This document shows, one piece after another, positions 25,382 through 34,457 of a stretch of DNA of 42,078 bases. The position numbers were made by a program, and so were the translations under genes. The DNA comes from JBCBRD01 sp039819785 (GTDB taxonomy: Bacteria; Pseudomonadota; Alphaproteobacteria; Rhizobiales; Hyphomicrobiaceae). Every line of letters begins with the position of its first letter. Positions within the stretch are counted from its first letter, which is position 1. The notes beneath the pieces are model-generated. The model saw only the letters and a list, made by a program, of their open reading frames with translations. It was not told the origin of the DNA and did not search any database. The stretch spans positions 1 to 42,078 of the forward strand of contig JBCBRH010000036.1 of the NCBI GenBank assembly GCA_039819785.1, in the 5' to 3' direction.

Positions 25382-27969
25382 GCATTTCAGAAACGTCACC
25401 TGCATCCGCATTCAAGCTCAAGTCCGGGTGGTTTTCACGGCTGCCCCTGTCGATCCGCCTCGCCATCCGCGAGATGCGCGCAGGACTTGGAGGCTTTGGA
25501 ATCTTCATCGCGTGTATCGCACTGGGCGTGATGGTCATCACCGGCGTTGGCGCGTTGACGGACACGCTGAGAAGCGGCCTGCAGGATCAAGGCCGCCTCC
25601 TGATCGGTGGCGATATCTCGATTGCCCGCATGCACACGCGCTTAACGGAACCCGAGCGCAATCAGCTCGCTGAAATCGGTGCAGTCTCGGAAACTTCGAC
25701 CATGCGCACCATGGCGCGAAGTCTCTCGGATGATGATCAAGCCCTGATTGAGCTCAAGGCCGTCGGTGATGCTTACCCACTGGTCGGCAACTTAGAGCTG
25801 AGAGACGGCCAAACCCTCAAAACTGCTTTTTCTGATCCGTTGGCCGCAGCCGTGGATCCGATACTTCTGGAACGCCTCGGCATAAAGGTTGGCGACCAAT
25901 TCACAGTAGGCGCGACCCAGCTGACGGCCACAGCCTTGATCGAGAAGGAGCCAGATGCCCTGGGCGACCGGTTGACGTTCGGCCCCCGTGTCCTCGTCAA
26001 AATCCCCACATTCGATGCAACGGGATTGTTAAAACCAGGGGCGCTCGTCCGCTGGCGCTATGCCCTCGCCATTCCAGACGCCATCGACAATGATCCAGGG
26101 CTTGTTGAAGCCCGGGAAGACCTCGCAGCCACCTTCAAGGACAAAGGTTTCACCGTCGTCGACCGGCGCGCACCCTCGCCCGACGTCACCCGAACCTTGG
26201 ACCGCTTGCGCGAATTTCTAACCCTCATCGGATTGACCGCGCTGATGGTGGGCGGTGTCGGTGTCGCGAACGCGGTGGCAAGCTTTATCGACAAACGCCG
26301 CAAGTCCATTGCGACGCTCAAAAGCATCGGTGCGGCGAGCGGGCAGATTTTTTCGATCTTCCTGACCCAGATCTTGTGTGTGACGTTGATCGGCATCGCC
26401 ATTGGTCTGGCGGGCGGCCTGATTGTGCCAGTAATCGTCAACACGTTTTTCGGCGATGTTCTGCCGGTTCCTGCAACTGTTACAGTGTCATTCGCCAGCA
26501 TCGGTCTGGCGGTCGCATACGGACTGCTGGTGGCGCTGCTGTTTTCACTCTGGCCCTTGGGTCGCGCCGAACTTGTGCCGTCGGCGGTGCTGTTCAGGGA
26601 TGACGTCTCGGGCGACCAGACGCTCCCGCGCCGCCACATCGTTCTGGCAACGATCCTCGTCGCAGCCGCGCTGTTCGCGATTTCGATCCTGGCATCAGAT
26701 TCCCGGCGCGTCGCATTTGCTTTTTCGTTCGCGATCATTGCAATCTTTTCGGTGTTTTTCGCACTCGGCTGGCTGGTCAGCTGGGGCGCGAGACGCATGC
26801 CGCGTTCTAAGATCCCGGAGTTGGCTCTTGCGGTGGGCAACCTCGGCGCGCCCGGTGGCCTCACGCGGTCGGTCGTGTTGTCGTTGGGCTCGGGTCTGTC
26901 ACTTCTGATGGCAGTTGCCCTGGCGGACTCCTCAATCGTTGCGGAATTGAAAGATCGCTTACCGGAGAACTCGCCGGATTACTTCGTGCTCGACATCCCG
27001 CGCGAAGAAATTGGTGCTTTCCGCCAAACCGTCCTGAAGGCGAAACCTGAAACGAAGATATTCGATGCGCCCATGCTGCGCGGCCGGATCGTGGCCATCG
27101 GCGATACCCCCGCCGAAGAGGTCAAAGCGCGGCCCGAATCCCGATGGGTCCTCAACGGTGACCGGGGTATCACCTATGCGGACGAACCACCCGCCGGGTC
27201 CAATCTGACGGAAGGTGAGTGGTGGCCAGCCGACTATGATGGCGAACCGCTGGTTTCATTCGAGGATGGGATCGCGAAAGGCCTCGGCCTCAAGATTGGC
27301 GACAAGATTACCGTCAACGTGCTCGGTCGGAACATTACAGCCAAGATCGCCAACTTCCGCAAAGTTGAATGGGAAAGCCTGACGATCAATTTCGTCATGG
27401 TGTTTTCTTCAAACACGCTGCGTGGCGCACCCACGAACATCCTTGCAACTGTGACGCTTCCGGAAGGATCGGCACTATCCGACGAGGCTGACGTCTCCCG
27501 CGCGATCACCAAAGACTTCCCCACCACCACGGTGTTGCGGGTCCGCGATGCCATTGCCGCGTTCGGTGAAATCTTTGGGAAAGTCATGATGGCTGTTCGG
27601 GTAGCTGGTGGGGTTACGCTGATCGCAGGTGCTCTCGTCCTCGCAGGCGCTTTGGCAACCGCTCAACGCCGCCGCGTCCAGGAAGCCGTGATCTTGAAAG
27701 CCCTCGGCGCAACCCAGCGGCGGATACTATCAGCACACGCCATAGAGTATGCATTACTGGCGCTCGTCACGGCGGGCTTCGCGATTTTGCTCGGCGGCCT
27801 TGCGGCCTGGGCCACGCTGACTTACATCATGGATGTTCGATTTACGTTCTCATGGTTGGCGGTCGGGCAGGCGATCGGATTGGCCTCTGGTCTGGTGCTT
27901 CTTTTCGGCGGTTTGGGCACTTGGCAGGCGTTGCGCGCCCGTCCCGTCCCCTATTTGAGATCGGAATAG
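25378..27969 (+). CDS. ABC transporter permease (YbbP type, FtsX domains)
   Basis: The 863-residue permease starts at ATG 25378, overlapping the ATPase stop. It has one N-terminal membrane helix (about 30-52), a large periplasmic domain, then FtsX-like groups of helices around 280-400, further helices in the middle, a second periplasmic domain, and a final FtsX-like set in the last 130 residues. Length and arrangement match YbbP, the partner of YbbA. Such systems are thought to move lipophilic molecules or act mechanically in the envelope; the substrate is unknown. Confidence 0.93.
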   Translation: MSISETSPASAFKLKSGWFSRLPLSIRLAIREMRAGLGGFGIFIACIALGVMVITGVGALTDTLRSGLQDQGRLLIGGDISIARMHTRLTEPERNQLAEIGAVSETSTMRTMARSLSDDDQALIELKAVGDAYPLVGNLELRDGQTLKTAFSDPLAAAVDPILLERLGIKVGDQFTVGATQLTATALIEKEPDALGDRLTFGPRVLVKIPTFDATGLLKPGALVRWRYALAIPDAIDNDPGLVEAREDLAATFKDKGFTVVDRRAPSPDVTRTLDRLREFLTLIGLTALMVGGVGVANAVASFIDKRRKSIATLKSIGAASGQIFSIFLTQILCVTLIGIAIGLAGGLIVPVIVNTFFGDVLPVPATVTVSFASIGLAVAYGLLVALLFSLWPLGRAELVPSAVLFRDDVSGDQTLPRRHIVLATILVAAALFAISILASDSRRVAFAFSFAIIAIFSVFFALGWLVSWGARRMPRSKIPELALAVGNLGAPGGLTRSVVLSLGSGLSLLMAVALADSSIVAELKDRLPENSPDYFVLDIPREEIGAFRQTVLKAKPETKIFDAPMLRGRIVAIGDTPAEEVKARPESRWVLNGDRGITYADEPPAGSNLTEGEWWPADYDGEPLVSFEDGIAKGLGLKIGDKITVNVLGRNITAKIANFRKVEWESLTINFVMVFSSNTLRGAPTNILATVTLPEGSALSDEADVSRAITKDFPTTTVLRVRDAIAAFGEIFGKVMMAVRVAGGVTLIAGALVLAGALATAQRRRVQEAVILKALGATQRRILSAHAIEYALLALVTAGFAILLGGLAAWATLTYIMDVRFTFSWLAVGQAIGLASGLVLLFGGLGTWQALRARPVPYLRSE

Positions 27970-28119
27970 TTTTTGCCATGGCGCGAAAACCCCGCAAAAT
28001 GGGCCCCTGCGACAGTCTGCGCACGAAGTTTGGGGGATTGTTTTCGGCCTAAGACACCCTAAATATAAAGTGGCAGCGGCATGCTTGAAAACCAGGCCTG
28101 CGCTGAACATATTCGACTA

Positions 28120-28188
28120 CGTGAACCGACGGTTGGGCTCAACCGGGGCTCGAAGTCACACCAAGTAGCGGTCACAAAGGAAACGCAG
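28120..28188 (+). promoter_or_regulatory. Structured leader upstream of the BAX-inhibitor gene
   Basis: The hairpin CGGTTG-GGCT-CAACCG (28130-28145) lies 43 bases before the start codon. A second possible pairing (GGGGCTCG region with flanking bases) is weaker. A 'ybhL' RNA motif has been described upstream of the same gene family in Rhizobiales; I cannot verify a match to its consensus from memory, so this is a candidate only. Confidence 0.35.
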
Positions 28189-28932
28189 ATGGCTCAATAT
28201 GAAGACAATCTTGCCCGTCAGGGCGGCGTAACGGGCTCCGCGGCGGCCGTCGATGAAGGCCTTCGCTCTTATATGCTCGGCGTCTACAACTACATGGCGA
28301 TGGGTGTCGCGCTCACAGGCGTGATGGCTTACGCCGTTTCAAGCATGGCCGTTCAGGATGGTCAGCTGACGCAGCTCGGCCAGTTGCTTTATACATCGCC
28401 GCTGAAGTGGGTTCTGATGCTGGCGCCGCTCGCATTCGTCCTGATCATCAGCTTTGGCATTAACAAGCTCAGCCCTGCCGCAACGCAAGGCGTCTTCTGG
28501 GCCTTTGCTGCAGTCATGGGTGTGTCGATCTCGTCGGTGTTCCTTGTGTTCACAAGTTCGTCCATCGCACAGATCTTCTTCGTCACCGCAGCAGCCTTCG
28601 CGGGTTTGTCGGCGTGGGGTTACGTCACGAAGAAAGATCTATCCGGCTGGGGTTCGTTCCTGATCATGGGTGTGATCGGTTTGATCGTCGCCTCGATCGT
28701 CAACATCTTCCTCGGTTCGAGCGCGCTGCAGTGGGCAATCTCCGTTATCACGCTTCTGGTGTTTGCCGGCCTGACAGCCTACGACAACCAGCGTTTGAAG
28801 GACGAGTACCTGATGATCCGCAATGATGCGGCAGCAGTTGCAAAGTCGTCGATCATGGGTGCGTTGAGCCTCTACATCAACTTCATCAACATGTTCATGG
28901 CCGCACTTCAGTTGTTCGGCGATCGCGAGTAG
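28189..28932 (+). CDS. BAX inhibitor-1 / YbhL family membrane protein
   Basis: This 247-residue integral membrane protein has seven hydrophobic segments and the family pattern DEGLRSYMLGVYNYMAMGVA near the N-terminus and AYDNQRLKDEY near the end, where conserved Asp residues lie. Bacterial relatives (BsYetJ) act as pH-sensitive calcium leaks. ATG 28189 has a strong AAAGGA seven bases upstream; the frame open to 28081 is leader. A strong intrinsic terminator follows, so the gene is monocistronic. Confidence 0.95.
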   Translation: MAQYEDNLARQGGVTGSAAAVDEGLRSYMLGVYNYMAMGVALTGVMAYAVSSMAVQDGQLTQLGQLLYTSPLKWVLMLAPLAFVLIISFGINKLSPAATQGVFWAFAAVMGVSISSVFLVFTSSSIAQIFFVTAAAFAGLSAWGYVTKKDLSGWGSFLIMGVIGLIVASIVNIFLGSSALQWAISVITLLVFAGLTAYDNQRLKDEYLMIRNDAAAVAKSSIMGALSLYINFINMFMAALQLFGDRE

Positions 28933-28977
28933 ACGTGGTCGTAAGCAAAGCAAGTAGGCGTAGCGTATACGCGATGA

Positions 28978-29005
28978 GGGGTCCTGATTTCAGGGCCCCT
29001 TTTTT
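28978..29005 (+). terminator. Intrinsic terminator of the BAX-inhibitor gene
   Basis: GGGGTCCTGA and TCAGGGCCCC pair as a near-perfect stem around TT and are followed by a run of six to seven T. It lies 45 bases after the stop codon. Confidence 0.9.
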
Positions 29006-29092
29006 CTTGGTCTTGAATTGTCTGATGGATGAAGCGGTGTCAGACCTCGGCATCTCAATCTGCCACCCGAAAGACAACCCCAGGCTGTCAAC

Positions 29093-29683
29093 ATGTTTGA
29101 TCCAACCATCGTGAGGCCAGCAACGCTCAACGACCTGCCAGTCGTTCAAGCGATCTATGCGAATGCTGTGAAATCGTCCGCCGCCACGTGGGACGAAACC
29201 GTCCCGTCTCTCGATGCCGTTCGAAAAAAGTTTCAACAGCTGAACTCGGCTGGTTACCCATATCTGGTCGCTCAGGGGCAGTCAGCGCCGGGTTCGGGAG
29301 AACAGAACTTCACCGAGACGCTGACGACAAAAGCACCGGCAGATATCGTTGGGTTCGCCTACGCTGGTCCCTTTCATCACCAATCCGGGTGGCGCTACAC
29401 AGCCGAGCATTCGATTTATGTTTCGCAAGACCAGCATGGTCAGGGGATTGGCCGAACGCTGCTGGCCGCGCTCATGGATGAGCTCAGGCACAAAGGCTTT
29501 CGAACGCTCATCGCAGGGGTAAGCCGACCCGGCGCGGAGGCCTCCCTGGCCTTCCATAAGGCGATGGGCTTCGTCGAATGTGGGGTGCTGCCGAACACAG
29601 GCTTTAAGGACGGCCAATGGTTGGATGTCGTCTATCTGACATATGATTTCGGCGTGCCGACCGATATGCGGCGACGTCAGTAA
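29093..29683 (+). CDS. GNAT family N-acetyltransferase (phosphinothricin-type)
   Basis: The 196-residue protein starts IVRPATLNDLPVVQAIYANAV, as in the Pat/YncA subgroup. The acetyl-CoA motif is QDQHGQGIGRTLLAAL, followed by the FHKAMGFVECG block. The aromatic-rich segment GFAYAGPFHHQSGWRYTAEHS is also typical. A 25-residue insert near 65-85 (rich in Gly, Thr and Glu) interrupts the usual beta hairpin. Substrates of this subgroup include phosphinothricin, methionine sulfoximine and methionine sulfone. Which, if any, applies is unknown. Confidence 0.92.
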   Translation: MFDPTIVRPATLNDLPVVQAIYANAVKSSAATWDETVPSLDAVRKKFQQLNSAGYPYLVAQGQSAPGSGEQNFTETLTTKAPADIVGFAYAGPFHHQSGWRYTAEHSIYVSQDQHGQGIGRTLLAALMDELRHKGFRTLIAGVSRPGAEASLAFHKAMGFVECGVLPNTGFKDGQWLDVVYLTYDFGVPTDMRRRQ

Positions 29684-29754
29684 CAGGCAATGTCGGTGAC
29701 CGGCAACGCCAAGAAGCGACCAACAAGATCAAGCCACGTCAATCAACGTTAGCC

Positions 29755-30150
29755 TCACCGCACCAGCCGCATAGGCTTGTCGATCGCCTTCAGCACCAGT
29801 CGCAAGTCGTGACCCCGCTTCACAATCAACCCGCTTGCGGACACGACGCGATAAGCGCCCTGTTTGCGGGCCAGCTTCGGCACCTTTTCGACCCGGTAAA
29901 GCGCGCACTCGCTGGTTCTTCGAAAAATGGAGAACGTCGCGACGTCAGCGCCCATGTCTATGGCGTAATCCCGCCATTCGCCAGCAGCCACCTGGCGGCC
30001 ATAGACATCCAGCAGCGAGGCAAGCTCCTGACGGTTGAAACGTGTGACTGGAGGTGGTCGTGATCGGTCGTGGGAGTGTGAAGCCGTGTGGTCCGCCTGC
30101 GCCGCTCGATGACGCGGACGCAGCTCAACTATTGGGTCGGTATCGGTCAC
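29755..30150 (-). CDS. DUF2794 domain protein
   Basis: DUF2794 is a small alphaproteobacterial family of unknown function. The conserved core is visible: TRFNRQELASLLDVYGRQVA, GEWRDYAIDMGADVATFSIF, and VEKVPKLARKQGAYRV ending KRGHDLRLVL. The GTG start at 30150 has AGGAGG five bases upstream. The 131-residue length fits, with a polar His/Arg-rich N-terminal 30 residues. It is divergent from the 820-bp gap before the M3 peptidase. Confidence 0.88.
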   Translation of the reverse strand: MTDTDPIVELRPRHRAAQADHTASHSHDRSRPPPVTRFNRQELASLLDVYGRQVAAGEWRDYAIDMGADVATFSIFRRTSECALYRVEKVPKLARKQGAYRVVSASGLIVKRGHDLRLVLKAIDKPMRLVR

Positions 30151-30400
30151 ACACGCCTCCTGCCTTGGGTTGATGAACCTGTGGAGTAGAGTGGTTGCGA
30201 CCCCGGCAATGGCTGTCGCACCACCGTCATGATCACTTGAAGGAGACCATGATGCAAGAGCCGACCTCTTAAGATCCTTTTTCGTCTATCCTGAACAGTT
30301 GCCAGCCGTTTTCATGCCCCGCGGACACGCAAAATCCGACTGCAGGTCCGACGCCACGGCGCTCCAAAAACTATGTTTTGAGAAGAATTCTGATTCGCCC

Positions 30401-30431
30401 TTGTGTGGCCGCAAATCATCGGCACTAATGA
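30401..30431 (+). promoter_or_regulatory. Possible promoter of the 30.4-kb RNA candidate
   Basis: TTGTGT (30401-30406) and TAATGA (30426-30431) are separated by 19 bases. Transcription from it would begin at about 30438, at the left arm of the long inverted repeat. The spacing is longer than ideal. Confidence 0.35.
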
Positions 30432-30436
30432 AATCG

Positions 30437-30749
30437 TCGCTGTCCGGTCAGTTTTTGAGATGAGGCTCTGGACTCTCAGCCCCCCAGCCCCCGGGGCCAG
30501 CTTTCGGGAATGAGACCGGACAGCGATCTTAATTCCTCTGCAATTGATCCGCCCACCCCTTCCTCGTCAGTCAAACAGCCTTCCCGCCAGCCACAGCCTG
30601 GCACGTCAGAAATCCAAAAAGCCCGCGTTGATCGCCATCGCAGTCTTTCGAACGGCGAACCGCAGTTTCAAAAGTTTATGCCATCCACGGTCTTGTCTCC
30701 TGTGTGATGTCTCCCGAAAAGGACCGGTGCCCCAAGGCCGGTCCTTTTT
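30437..30749 (+). ncRNA. Candidate structured RNA (long inverted repeat plus terminator)
   Basis: The perfect 13-bp arms TCGCTGTCCGGTC (30437-30449) and GACCGGACAGCGA (30514-30526) enclose 64 GC-rich bases. About 190 bases later comes a strong terminator. A promoter-like pair sits just upstream. The arms share CCGGTC/GACCGG with the terminator stem, so alternative pairing is possible. No tmRNA, SRP, RNase P or tRNA signature is present. It could be an independent small RNA or an attenuator for the M3 peptidase gene 225 bases downstream. Confidence 0.45.
30717..30749 (+). terminator. Strong intrinsic terminator
   Basis: AAAAGGACCGG and CCGGTCCTTTT form an 11-bp perfect stem around a ten-base loop, ending in a run of T. 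No protein gene precedes it on this strand within 1 kb, so it must serve an RNA transcribed from the gap. The rest of 30151-30974 shows no convincing gene. Confidence 0.85.
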
Positions 30750-30974
30750 GCGTTCTCGGCACAAATTTCGGCCGCTCGACTGGGCAGGCCTGATTACGTC
30801 CCAATGGGGTAATGGGCATACCTCTCGGACGCAGCAGCAAAATCTGAATGAAAATTCAAGCGGCAAAGACGCTAAACGACATCCACTCGCGTTGACGCAC
30901 GTAATGGACCTATCACCCATTCTAGCGCCTGACCCAGACGCGAACCAAACGCCAAAACTGAAAGTTGTCCCAAC

Positions 30975-33104
30975 ATGGCTGCAAAGACCAAATCCGCAAA
31001 ACCACCGCCAGCCAAAAGCAGCCGAAAGCCGTCCAAGAAGGGCACTTCAGCAGCAAGCGGGACAGCGGCCAATCCGCTTTTGAAACCGTGGCGCACAACC
31101 TTTCAAGCGCCGCCGTTCGCAAAGATCGAACCTGCGCATTTCTCTGCCGCATTCGGTCACGCTATGAATGAGCACAATGCAGCGATCGCCAAGATCACCG
31201 ACACCACCGCCGCCCCAACATTTTCCAACACGATCGAGGCGCTGGAAAAGTCCTCGATCCTGCTCAGCCGGGTGGCCTCGGTCTTCTTCAACTTGGCGGG
31301 AACGGAATCATCTGAAGACCTGCGCAAGATCGAGCGCGAAATTGCTGGCAAGCTGTCGAAGCACTCCAGCGCCATCTACCTGAACAAGCCGCTGTTTCAG
31401 CGCATTGAAGCTGTGTTCGCAAAGCGCGACGCGCTCAAACTGTCGCCGGAACAAGACCGCATGCTTGAACGCACGCACACGTGGTTCGTCAACGCAGGCG
31501 CCCGCCTGAAGAAAGCCGACAAATCACGCGTCTCCAAAATCAACGCACGCCTCGCTGAACTGGCCACCGCCTTCAACCAGAACGTGCTCATCGCCGAACA
31601 ATCCTGGCATATGGCCCTGAAGGCCGCCGACCTTGCTGGATTGCCCGATGGAGTGAAAGACGCTGCCCGCCGCGCGGCGATCGACCTGGGCCTGAAAGGT
31701 GATGACGCTTATGCAATTACCCTCGCCCGCTCCAGTGTTGAAAGCTTCCTCACCTTTTCAGACCGCCGGGATTTGCGGGAGAAAGCCTTCAAGGCTTGGG
31801 TGAAACGCGCCGAAAAATCCGGACCTGACGGGAACCCCGCGATCCTTTCGGAAGCAATCGCGCTGCGCACAGAATTGGCCAACCTGTTGGGCTTCGACAG
31901 CTATGCCGATTACGCCCTGTCAGAAACCATGGCAAAAACGCCGGATGCCGTGGCTGGTCTACTCACACCCGTGTGGGAGGCGGCCAAGGATCGCGCCGCC
32001 GAAGAACGAGATGCCCTGCAGGCGCGTGCGAAAAGCGCTGGCCAGATCGAACCGCTGGAAGCATGGGACTGGCGCTACTATGCGGAAAAAGAACGCAAAT
32101 CCAGGTTCGACATCGATGAGGGCGAAATCCGCCCCTACCTTGAACTTGAGAATATGATCAACGCGGCTTTCCATGTCGCCAACCGGCTGTTCGGTCTGAC
32201 TTTCACCGAGCTAAAGGACGCTGAACGTTACAACCCCGATGTGCGCGTCTTTGAAGTCACCGACAAGGACGGCGCGCATCTGGCGCTGTTTTATGGCGAC
32301 TACTTCGCAAGGCCCTCGAAGCGGTCCGGCGCGTGGATGTCACGCTTTCGCGCGCAGCATAATCTCGGGGGAAAGCAGACACGCCCCATCATTGTGAATG
32401 TGATGAACTTCGCACGTGGCGGCGAGAATGAGCCGACGTTGCTGTCCTTCGATGACGCGCGCACTTTGTTTCATGAATTTGGCCATGCGCTCCACGGAAT
32501 GCTGTCGGACGTAACATACCCATCGCTGTCGGGAACCGCTGTTTCGCGCGACTTCGTCGAGCTCCCCTCGCAGCTCTATGAGCACTGGTTGGGGGAACCA
32601 GAAGTGCTGCGGGAATTCGCCAAACACTACAAAACCGGTAAGCCGATGCCGCACGCGCTATTGAAGCGTCTGAAGGCCGCCGAAAACTTCGACCAGGGCT
32701 TCGCAACGGTCGAATACACAGCCTGCGCTCTGGTTGATATGGAGCTACATGCCAGCGGTAATGGCAAACCAATCAAACCCGGTGCATTCGAAAAGAAAAC
32801 ACTGAAGGCGCTGGGCATGCCCGAAGAGATCGTGATGCGTCACCGGCTGCCGCATTTCATGCACATTATGGGCGGCTACGCAGCAGGCTATTACAGTTAC
32901 ATGTGGTCTGAAGTAATGGACGCTGATGCCTTCGCAGCGTTCAAGGAAGCCAAGAACATCTTCGATCCAGAAACCGCTGAGCGCCTCCGTTCGAACATCT
33001 ATTCCAGCGGGAACGCCCGCGATCCCGAGCAGGCCTACCTCGCCTTCCGAGGGCGCCCGCCATCCATTGAAGGGCTACTCAAAAAGCGGGGGTTCGCGAG
33101 TTAG
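30975..33104 (+). CDS. M3 family metallopeptidase (peptidyl-dipeptidase Dcp type)
   Basis: This 709-residue zinc peptidase has the M3 motif HEFGH (H500, E501, H504) with the downstream Glu in FVELPSQLYEHW. Members are cytosolic oligopeptidases or dipeptidyl carboxypeptidases that degrade short peptides. The start of the mature fold, NPLLKPWRTTFQAPPFAKIEP, is preceded by a 35-residue Lys/Ser-rich segment that is unusual for the family. No signal peptide is present. The product is full length (usual 670-720). Confidence 0.95.
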   Translation: MAAKTKSAKPPPAKSSRKPSKKGTSAASGTAANPLLKPWRTTFQAPPFAKIEPAHFSAAFGHAMNEHNAAIAKITDTTAAPTFSNTIEALEKSSILLSRVASVFFNLAGTESSEDLRKIEREIAGKLSKHSSAIYLNKPLFQRIEAVFAKRDALKLSPEQDRMLERTHTWFVNAGARLKKADKSRVSKINARLAELATAFNQNVLIAEQSWHMALKAADLAGLPDGVKDAARRAAIDLGLKGDDAYAITLARSSVESFLTFSDRRDLREKAFKAWVKRAEKSGPDGNPAILSEAIALRTELANLLGFDSYADYALSETMAKTPDAVAGLLTPVWEAAKDRAAEERDALQARAKSAGQIEPLEAWDWRYYAEKERKSRFDIDEGEIRPYLELENMINAAFHVANRLFGLTFTELKDAERYNPDVRVFEVTDKDGAHLALFYGDYFARPSKRSGAWMSRFRAQHNLGGKQTRPIIVNVMNFARGGENEPTLLSFDDARTLFHEFGHALHGMLSDVTYPSLSGTAVSRDFVELPSQLYEHWLGEPEVLREFAKHYKTGKPMPHALLKRLKAAENFDQGFATVEYTACALVDMELHASGNGKPIKPGAFEKKTLKALGMPEEIVMRHRLPHFMHIMGGYAAGYYSYMWSEVMDADAFAAFKEAKNIFDPETAERLRSNIYSSGNARDPEQAYLAFRGRPPSIEGLLKKRGFAS

Positions 33105-33142
33105 GCCGCGAATGGATCAGGCAAGTCGGCGCACCAAAGGGC

Positions 33143-33610
33143 TCAGCTTCGAGAAAGCTGGTCCACCATCTGCATCAGTTCACCGCGCATCGCCTTGATT
33201 TCATCTTCGCTCATCTGCAACCGCGATACGACGTGCTTTCGGGCATCCAATGCTTTGGCTTTGTGGTCCAGGCCGGAGCGCGTCAGGTGGATATGAACCT
33301 GACGCTCATCCGCCATACTGCGGACGCGGCGCACCAACCCCATGGCTTCAAGCCGTTTCAAAAGTGGCGTGAGCGTCCCGGTATCGAGCATCAATTGCGT
33401 GCCCAATTCAGACACGGCCTGACCGTCCTTCTCCCATAAAACGAGAAGAACCAGATATTGAGGATAGGTCAGCCCGACTTCACTCAGGCGCTCCCGATAG
33501 GTTTTGGTGATGGCTCGACTGGCAGCATAAAGTGCAAAACAGACTTGCTGGTCCAGTTTGAGGGCATCAAAAGGTTGGGGTCCCATACGGTTGTCGTCGA
33601 TATAATCCAT
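33143..33610 (-). CDS. MarR/OhrR-type redox-sensing transcriptional regulator
   Basis: The 155-residue winged-helix protein carries QQVCFALYAASRAITKTYR at its N-terminus, with the peroxide-reactive Cys at 24 as in OhrR, then LTYPQYLVLLVLWE and LTPLLKRLEAMGLV. OhrR proteins repress organic-peroxide defence genes until the Cys is oxidised. ATG 33610 fits the family; the frame continues to 33697 but is not conserved. The partner gene ohr is not adjacent in this window. The AT-rich 33611-33731 gap probably holds the promoter and operator, but I find no clear operator palindrome. Confidence 0.9.
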   Translation of the reverse strand: MDYIDDNRMGPQPFDALKLDQQVCFALYAASRAITKTYRERLSEVGLTYPQYLVLLVLWEKDGQAVSELGTQLMLDTGTLTPLLKRLEAMGLVRRVRSMADERQVHIHLTRSGLDHKAKALDARKHVVSRLQMSEDEIKAMRGELMQMVDQLSRS

Positions 33611-33731
33611 CGCCTTAAACCCTCCCGGTCTGCCGTAACATGACAGACCTGCAATATACTTTCTATTTATCTCAATTAATGAACACAGTCTTTTCAATCA
33701 TTCAAAGGCGAAAATTTGGCAGCGGCCCACT

Positions 33732-34457
33732 TTAAGGCACCTCAAATACGGCAACATCCTTACGCGGAATGTCACATGTCCAGCCAAACCGGAGCGCAAC
33801 CTCGCGCATCGTCCGTTCGCGAAAAAATATCACATGCGTCGGGTCCATCCGGTAATGCCAATTTGCAAATCGCGCATCGTCGGTCTGAAAACACGTCATG
33901 ACGCCCAGCAAACCGCCAGGTTTCAGCAGGTCCGCAAGCTCAGCAAACAGTGAGTATGGGTCATATACATGCTCGATCACCTCGGAACAGGAGATGAAGT
34001 CGTATTTGCAGCCCTCGGCGGGCATATCGGGCGCAAACATAGGGTCATAGAGATCAACCGTGTGACCGGCTTTTCCAAACATGTCCGCAAGTGCCGGGCC
34101 TGGGCCACACCCAAAGTCCAGCCCATACGACCCCGCCGTCAGCTTCGCGTTCAAGGGATCAAAAAGCTTTGAAAGGAATGCCCTGTAGCCGGGGTCGTCG
34201 ACGTCGTTTTGATGATGAGCGTAGTGAGCACGTTCATCCTTCAGGGACAGCCGCTGGCTTGGATCAAGGAACCGCGCCTCACACACGGGACACGCCCAAT
34301 AATCAAGCGCTGAAACCGTGAGGAACGGGTGAACACGGTCGGACCTACATACCGGGCAAACCAGCTCTCCCCCGCAGTCACGCGAAACGTTTCCGGCATC
34401 TCGCGCAGCCGCTGGACGCTGACCCCTGCTCTTGCCCAACACCATGCGTTCGATCAC
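33732..34457 (-). CDS. SAM-dependent methyltransferase with N-terminal zinc-ribbon-like motif
   Basis: This 241-residue class I methyltransferase has the SAM motif YGLDFGCGPG (111-120), then DLYDPMF and DFISCSEVIEHVYDP. Four cysteines, CPVC (34-37) and CPVC (56-59), probably bind a zinc ion. The start is GTG 34457, overlapping the stop of the upstream histidine-rich protein gene by four bases; ATG 34445 is an alternative. The substrate is unknown; related zinc-ribbon methyltransferases modify small molecules, glycans or proteins. Confidence 0.88.
   Translation of the reverse strand: MIERMVLGKSRGQRPAAARDAGNVSRDCGGELVCPVCRSDRVHPFLTVSALDYWACPVCEARFLDPSQRLSLKDERAHYAHHQNDVDDPGYRAFLSKLFDPLNAKLTAGSYGLDFGCGPGPALADMFGKAGHTVDLYDPMFAPDMPAEGCKYDFISCSEVIEHVYDPYSLFAELADLLKPGGLLGVMTCFQTDDARFANWHYRMDPTHVIFFRERTMREVALRFGWTCDIPRKDVAVFEVP

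Noticed and set aside
26058..26864. 268-residue minus-strand frame inside the YbbP-type permease
   Set aside because: Antisense shadow of a well-supported membrane protein gene.
30249..30272. Seven-codon frame (MMQEPTS) after AAGGAGACC
   Set aside because: Good ribosome-binding site but far too short to support as a gene, and no regulated gene follows closely; possibly chance.
30437..30526. Tested the inverted repeat as tmRNA, SRP RNA, RNase P RNA or tRNA
   Set aside because: None of the conserved sequence blocks of these RNAs could be seen.
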